This document shows positions 61,304 to 64,000 of a DNA stretch of 64,000 nucleotides, piece after piece (positions within the stretch are counted from its first letter, which is position 1; each line of letters begins with the position of its first letter). The notes beneath the pieces are model-generated. The model was not told the DNA's origin. It made no database searches and saw nothing but the letters and a program-made list of their open reading frames with translations. Origin of the DNA: Flavobacteriaceae bacterium (GTDB lineage Bacteria > Bacteroidota > Bacteroidia > Flavobacteriales > Flavobacteriaceae); the NCBI GenBank assembly GCA_947456815.1, contig CANGTL010000012.1, positions 1 through 64,000 on the forward strand, given 5' to 3'. The position numbers and the translations under genes were made by a program.

Positions 61304-63754
61304 ATGTCATTCTTTGCCGAAGTAATTTTACCTCTGTCATTATCGAAAACATTTACATATCGTGTTTCTGAGGCAGAATTTCATTTCCTAAAAAAAGGCA
61401 TGCGCGTTACTGTTCCTTTTGGAAAAAGTAAAATATATACTGCACTAGTTGTCGATACACATCAAAATCAACCTTCAACATACGAAGCGAAGGAAATACA
61501 TCAGATTATTGATGAATTTCCGATAGTAAATGAGATTCAAATCGAACATTGGAAATGGATTGCATCCTATTATATGTGTGCTATTGGAGATGTTTATCGC
61601 GGCGCCATGCCAAGTGCGTTACTATTGGAAAGCGAAACGATTATTTCGAAAAAAGATAATGACTTTGTCGATGAATCATTATTGACCGATGATGAATTTC
61701 TAGTTTTTGAAGCGTTGAACCATCAATCTTCGTTAAAAGTTGCAGACGTAGTTGGAATTTTAAATAAGAAGAATGTTTTTCCTGTAATTCAAAAATTGCT
61801 AGATAAAGGCATTTTATCCGTTCAAGAAGAAGTCGTTGAAAGTTATAAACCCAAAGTAGTTCAATATATTCGATTACACCAAACTTATCAGTCTGAAGCG
61901 CAATTACTCGAACTGCTGGATTCACTTAGAGGAGCAAAGCAAACTGAGATGATTTTGCAGTACTTTCAACTGCAGGCCACTGATCAGAAACCAATTTCTG
62001 TAAAAATCTTATTAGAAAAATCTGGTTCGTCTTCAGCCACACTAAAAGCCTTGATTGACAAAAGTATTTTTGAAGCGTATTTCATTCAACAAGATAGAGT
62101 CAATTATGAAGGCGCGATTAATGATGAAATATTAGAATTAAGTGTGTTCCAACAAAAAGCACTTGAGGAAATTCAAACTAAATTTGAAGAAAAGGAAGTA
62201 TGTCTCCTGCATGGTGTTACTTCTAGCGGCAAGACTGAAATATACATAAAGTTAATCGAACAGTATTTACAACAAGAAAAGCAAGTTTTGTATTTGTTGC
62301 CTGAAATTGGATTAACCACGCAATTGCTAGATCGACTTCGTTTGCATTTTGGCAACAAAGTGGCCGTTTATCACTCTAAGTATTCTAACAATGAAAGGGT
62401 AGAAGTATGGAAACAAGTTCAACTGCGTTCTGAAAAAGCTCAAATTGTAATTGGAGCAAGGTCGGCACTGTTTTTACCGTTTTCCAAACTAGGTTTAATA
62501 ATAATCGATGAAGAACATGAAACTACTTTTAAGCAACAAGATCCTGCGCCACGTTATCATGCTCGAGATGCTGCAATTGTCCTAGCAAGCAAACATAGTT
62601 CGAAAGTATTATTAGGTTCAGCGACACCTAGTATTGAGACCTATAGTAATGCCCAATCTCAAAAGTATGGATTGGTTGAAATTTCAGAACGCTATGGAAA
62701 TGTTCAAATGCCAGAAATTGAATCGATCGACTTAAAAGATAAATACTTTAGAAAAAGAATGACGGGTCATTTCAGTGATTCACTTATTGATGAAATAACA
62801 AAGTCATTGTCATTAAATGAGCAAGTAATTTTGTTCCAAAATCGAAGAGGTTTTTCACCTATAGTAGAATGTATAACTTGTGGACATGTTCCTCAATGTA
62901 TTCAATGTGATGTTAGTTTGACCTTTCATAAATCAAAGAATCAATTGCGATGTCATTATTGTGGATATTCAATTTCAAACCCAACGCACTGTCATTCTTG
63001 TTCAAGCGTTCATTTATCAACAAAAGGTTTTGGAACTGAGCAAATTCAACAAGAATTGAACGCACTATTTCCAAATTCCAAAATTGGACGAATGGATCAA
63101 GACACCACGCGCGGTAAGTTTGGATTCGACAGAATTATTGATGCTTTCAAAAATCGTGAAATCGATATTTTGGTAGGAACCCAAATGCTTGCGAAAGGGT
63201 TGGATTTTGATAATGTCACGTTGGTCGGTATTATGAATGCAGACAATATGTTATACCATCCCGATTTTAGGGCGTTTGAAAGAAGTTTTCAAATGTTGAC
63301 TCAAGTGGCAGGAAGGTCCGGAAGATCCGAAAAGCAAGGTAAAGTAATTATTCAAACGTATAACCCAGCTCACAATACCATTCAGCAGGTCACCCGAAAT
63401 GATTATGTGGGTATGTATAAAGAACAAATGCATGAAAGACAATTATATCATTATCCACCTTTTTACAGATTGATTAAACTCACGTTGAAACATCGAGACT
63501 ATGAAAAGCTCAAGCAAGGTTCGGTTTGGTTAAATGAAGTATTGTTGCAAAATCTAAAATTACCTGTTCTTGGGCCGGAAGAACCAAGCATAAGTAGAGT
63601 CAGAAATGAGTACATTAGAACAATCCTTATAAAGATACCTCAGGAACAATCATTAGTAACCATAAAAAAAACTATCCAGAAAATCCTGGATAGTTTTGAA
63701 AGTGTTTCACAATTCAGAGCAATTAAAGTTGCTGTGAATGTTGATTTTTATTAA
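61304..63754 (+). CDS. priA: Primosomal protein N' (replication restart helicase PriA)
   Basis: This 816-residue enzyme has an N-terminal 3'-DNA-binding region, then the helicase core with Walker A CLLHGVTSSGKTEIYIKL (~303), the DEEH box LIIIDEEHETTFKQQDP (~402) and motif III LLGSATPSIETYSN. A Zn-binding cluster of cysteines (CITCGHVPQCIQC, CHYCGYSISNPTHCHSC, ~525-565) follows, and motifs V-VI include LVGTQMLAKGLDFDNVTLVGIMNAD and FQMLTQVAGRSGRS. It restarts stalled replication forks by loading DnaB. It overlaps the convergent LytTR gene by 4 nt at the stop codons (TTAA). Confidence 0.97.
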   Translation: MSFFAEVILPLSLSKTFTYRVSEAEFHFLKKGMRVTVPFGKSKIYTALVVDTHQNQPSTYEAKEIHQIIDEFPIVNEIQIEHWKWIASYYMCAIGDVYRGAMPSALLLESETIISKKDNDFVDESLLTDDEFLVFEALNHQSSLKVADVVGILNKKNVFPVIQKLLDKGILSVQEEVVESYKPKVVQYIRLHQTYQSEAQLLELLDSLRGAKQTEMILQYFQLQATDQKPISVKILLEKSGSSSATLKALIDKSIFEAYFIQQDRVNYEGAINDEILELSVFQQKALEEIQTKFEEKEVCLLHGVTSSGKTEIYIKLIEQYLQQEKQVLYLLPEIGLTTQLLDRLRLHFGNKVAVYHSKYSNNERVEVWKQVQLRSEKAQIVIGARSALFLPFSKLGLIIIDEEHETTFKQQDPAPRYHARDAAIVLASKHSSKVLLGSATPSIETYSNAQSQKYGLVEISERYGNVQMPEIESIDLKDKYFRKRMTGHFSDSLIDEITKSLSLNEQVILFQNRRGFSPIVECITCGHVPQCIQCDVSLTFHKSKNQLRCHYCGYSISNPTHCHSCSSVHLSTKGFGTEQIQQELNALFPNSKIGRMDQDTTRGKFGFDRIIDAFKNREIDILVGTQMLAKGLDFDNVTLVGIMNADNMLYHPDFRAFERSFQMLTQVAGRSGRSEKQGKVIIQTYNPAHNTIQQVTRNDYVGMYKEQMHERQLYHYPPFYRLIKLTLKHRDYEKLKQGSVWLNEVLLQNLKLPVLGPEEPSISRVRNEYIRTILIKIPQEQSLVTIKKTIQKILDSFESVSQFRAIKVAVNVDFY

Positions 63755-64000
63755 GCTATTGCTAAAGCGCGGACAAGATCTTCTTTCTTGTTTCTACTTA
63801 ATGGTATTTTTGTAATCCCGATTTCGGCAAACTTACTATTAAACCTCTCTACTTTATCAATATTAATAATGTATGACTTATGAACGCGTATGAACTTATC
63901 TTTGGATAAATCCTTCTCAAAAGACTTCATTGTTGATAGCACTAAATTACTATCTTCTTCAGTTACCACTTTTACGTAGTCTCCAAAAGCTTCAATCCAT
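63751..64000 (-). CDS. LytTR-type DNA-binding response regulator, C-terminal part (5' end outside window)
   Basis: The frame stays open past the window edge. The visible 82 residues are a LytTR domain: WIEAFGDYVKVVTEEDSNLVLSTMKSFEKDL, then FIRVHKSYIINIDKVERFN and ITKIPLSRNKKEDLVRALAIA. The motif H-K-S-Y-I-I-N (recognition strand) and P-L-S-R are typical. LytTR domains usually follow a receiver domain and act with a LytS-type sensor kinase. The upstream domain is not seen here. The GTG at 63967-63969 is an internal valine, not the start. Confidence 0.93.
   Translation of the reverse strand, partial: WIEAFGDYVKVVTEEDSNLVLSTMKSFEKDLSKDKFIRVHKSYIINIDKVERFNSKFAEIGITKIPLSRNKKEDLVRALAIA

Overview
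The window is an AT-rich, gene-dense stretch of a Bacteroidota chromosome, almost certainly a Flavobacterium-like member of the Flavobacteriaceae. Supporting signs are the gliding lipoprotein GldI, type III glutamine synthetase, a fused ResB/CcsA protein, cyclophilin-FKBP fusions, DUF2911, DUF1684 and DUF2520 genes, and -7 promoter elements of the TAnnTTTG type. There is no prophage, canonical insertion sequence, CRISPR array or rRNA operon; this is mostly core chromosome with small repeat-rich islands.

Layout. 1-9.9 kb: the end of a B12-dependent acyl-CoA mutase, two overlapping micro-genes, a lipoprotein, a TerC-type membrane protein, glutamine synthetase III (glnN), a tandem pair of secreted OmpA-like proteins, a PurM-type cyclo-ligase and two unassigned genes. 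9.9-14.3 kb (minus strand): crcB, nrnA, gldI and two secreted cyclophilin-FKBP isomerases. 14.4-23.3 kb (plus): guaA, two LysM proteins (one with a periplasmic-binding-protein-like domain), an OsmC protein, a DUF3820 protein, pyrG and yidC. 23.5-28.6 kb: tRNA-Arg(ACG), a 46-residue gene, a BlaR1-like M56 peptidase with its BlaI repressor, a repeat-rich gap, two divergent hypothetical genes and an MFS transporter. 28.6-34.3 kb: a DUF1684, TatD, TcdA, HAD gene run, a DUF559 nuclease gene enclosed by structured inverted repeats, and a minus-strand SRPBCC, SDR, photolyase cluster. 34.4-43.2 kb: DUF2911, a PIG-L deacetylase with a 35-residue membrane peptide and an SSS symporter, then a DUF2520, KdsC-like, UbiA, Maf operon. 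43.3-48.8 kb: cytochrome c assembly, glutathione peroxidase, an acetyltransferase and a thioredoxin protein. 48.9-64 kb: a menaquinone region (menD, menB, menA, menC) interleaved with PH-domain proteins, a CvfB-like protein, a UPF0173 hydrolase and a TPR protein; then nadC, a YihY protein, a DUF2147 protein, priA and a truncated LytTR regulator.

The genes work mainly in nucleotide synthesis (PurM, GuaA, PyrG), nitrogen assimilation (GlnN), envelope biogenesis and folding (YidC, PPIases, GldI, LysM, OmpA), respiration (menaquinone and cytochrome c maturation) and light or DNA-damage response (photolyase cluster). The most interesting non-standard signals are (i) the DUF559 gene inside about 51-nt inverted repeats whose small hairpin shows compensatory base changes, (ii) three copies of a dispersed structured repeat that may be a Flavo-1-like RNA or a REP-like element, (iii) mirrored 7-bp repeat arrays, (iv) an SDR in the photolyase cluster that lacks the catalytic tyrosine, (v) paired OmpA-like proteins with a vicinal Cys-Cys where the ligand aspartate is expected, and (vi) several very small genes of 35 to 75 residues, three of them (50, 46 and 35 residues) short enough to be missed by ordinary gene calling.
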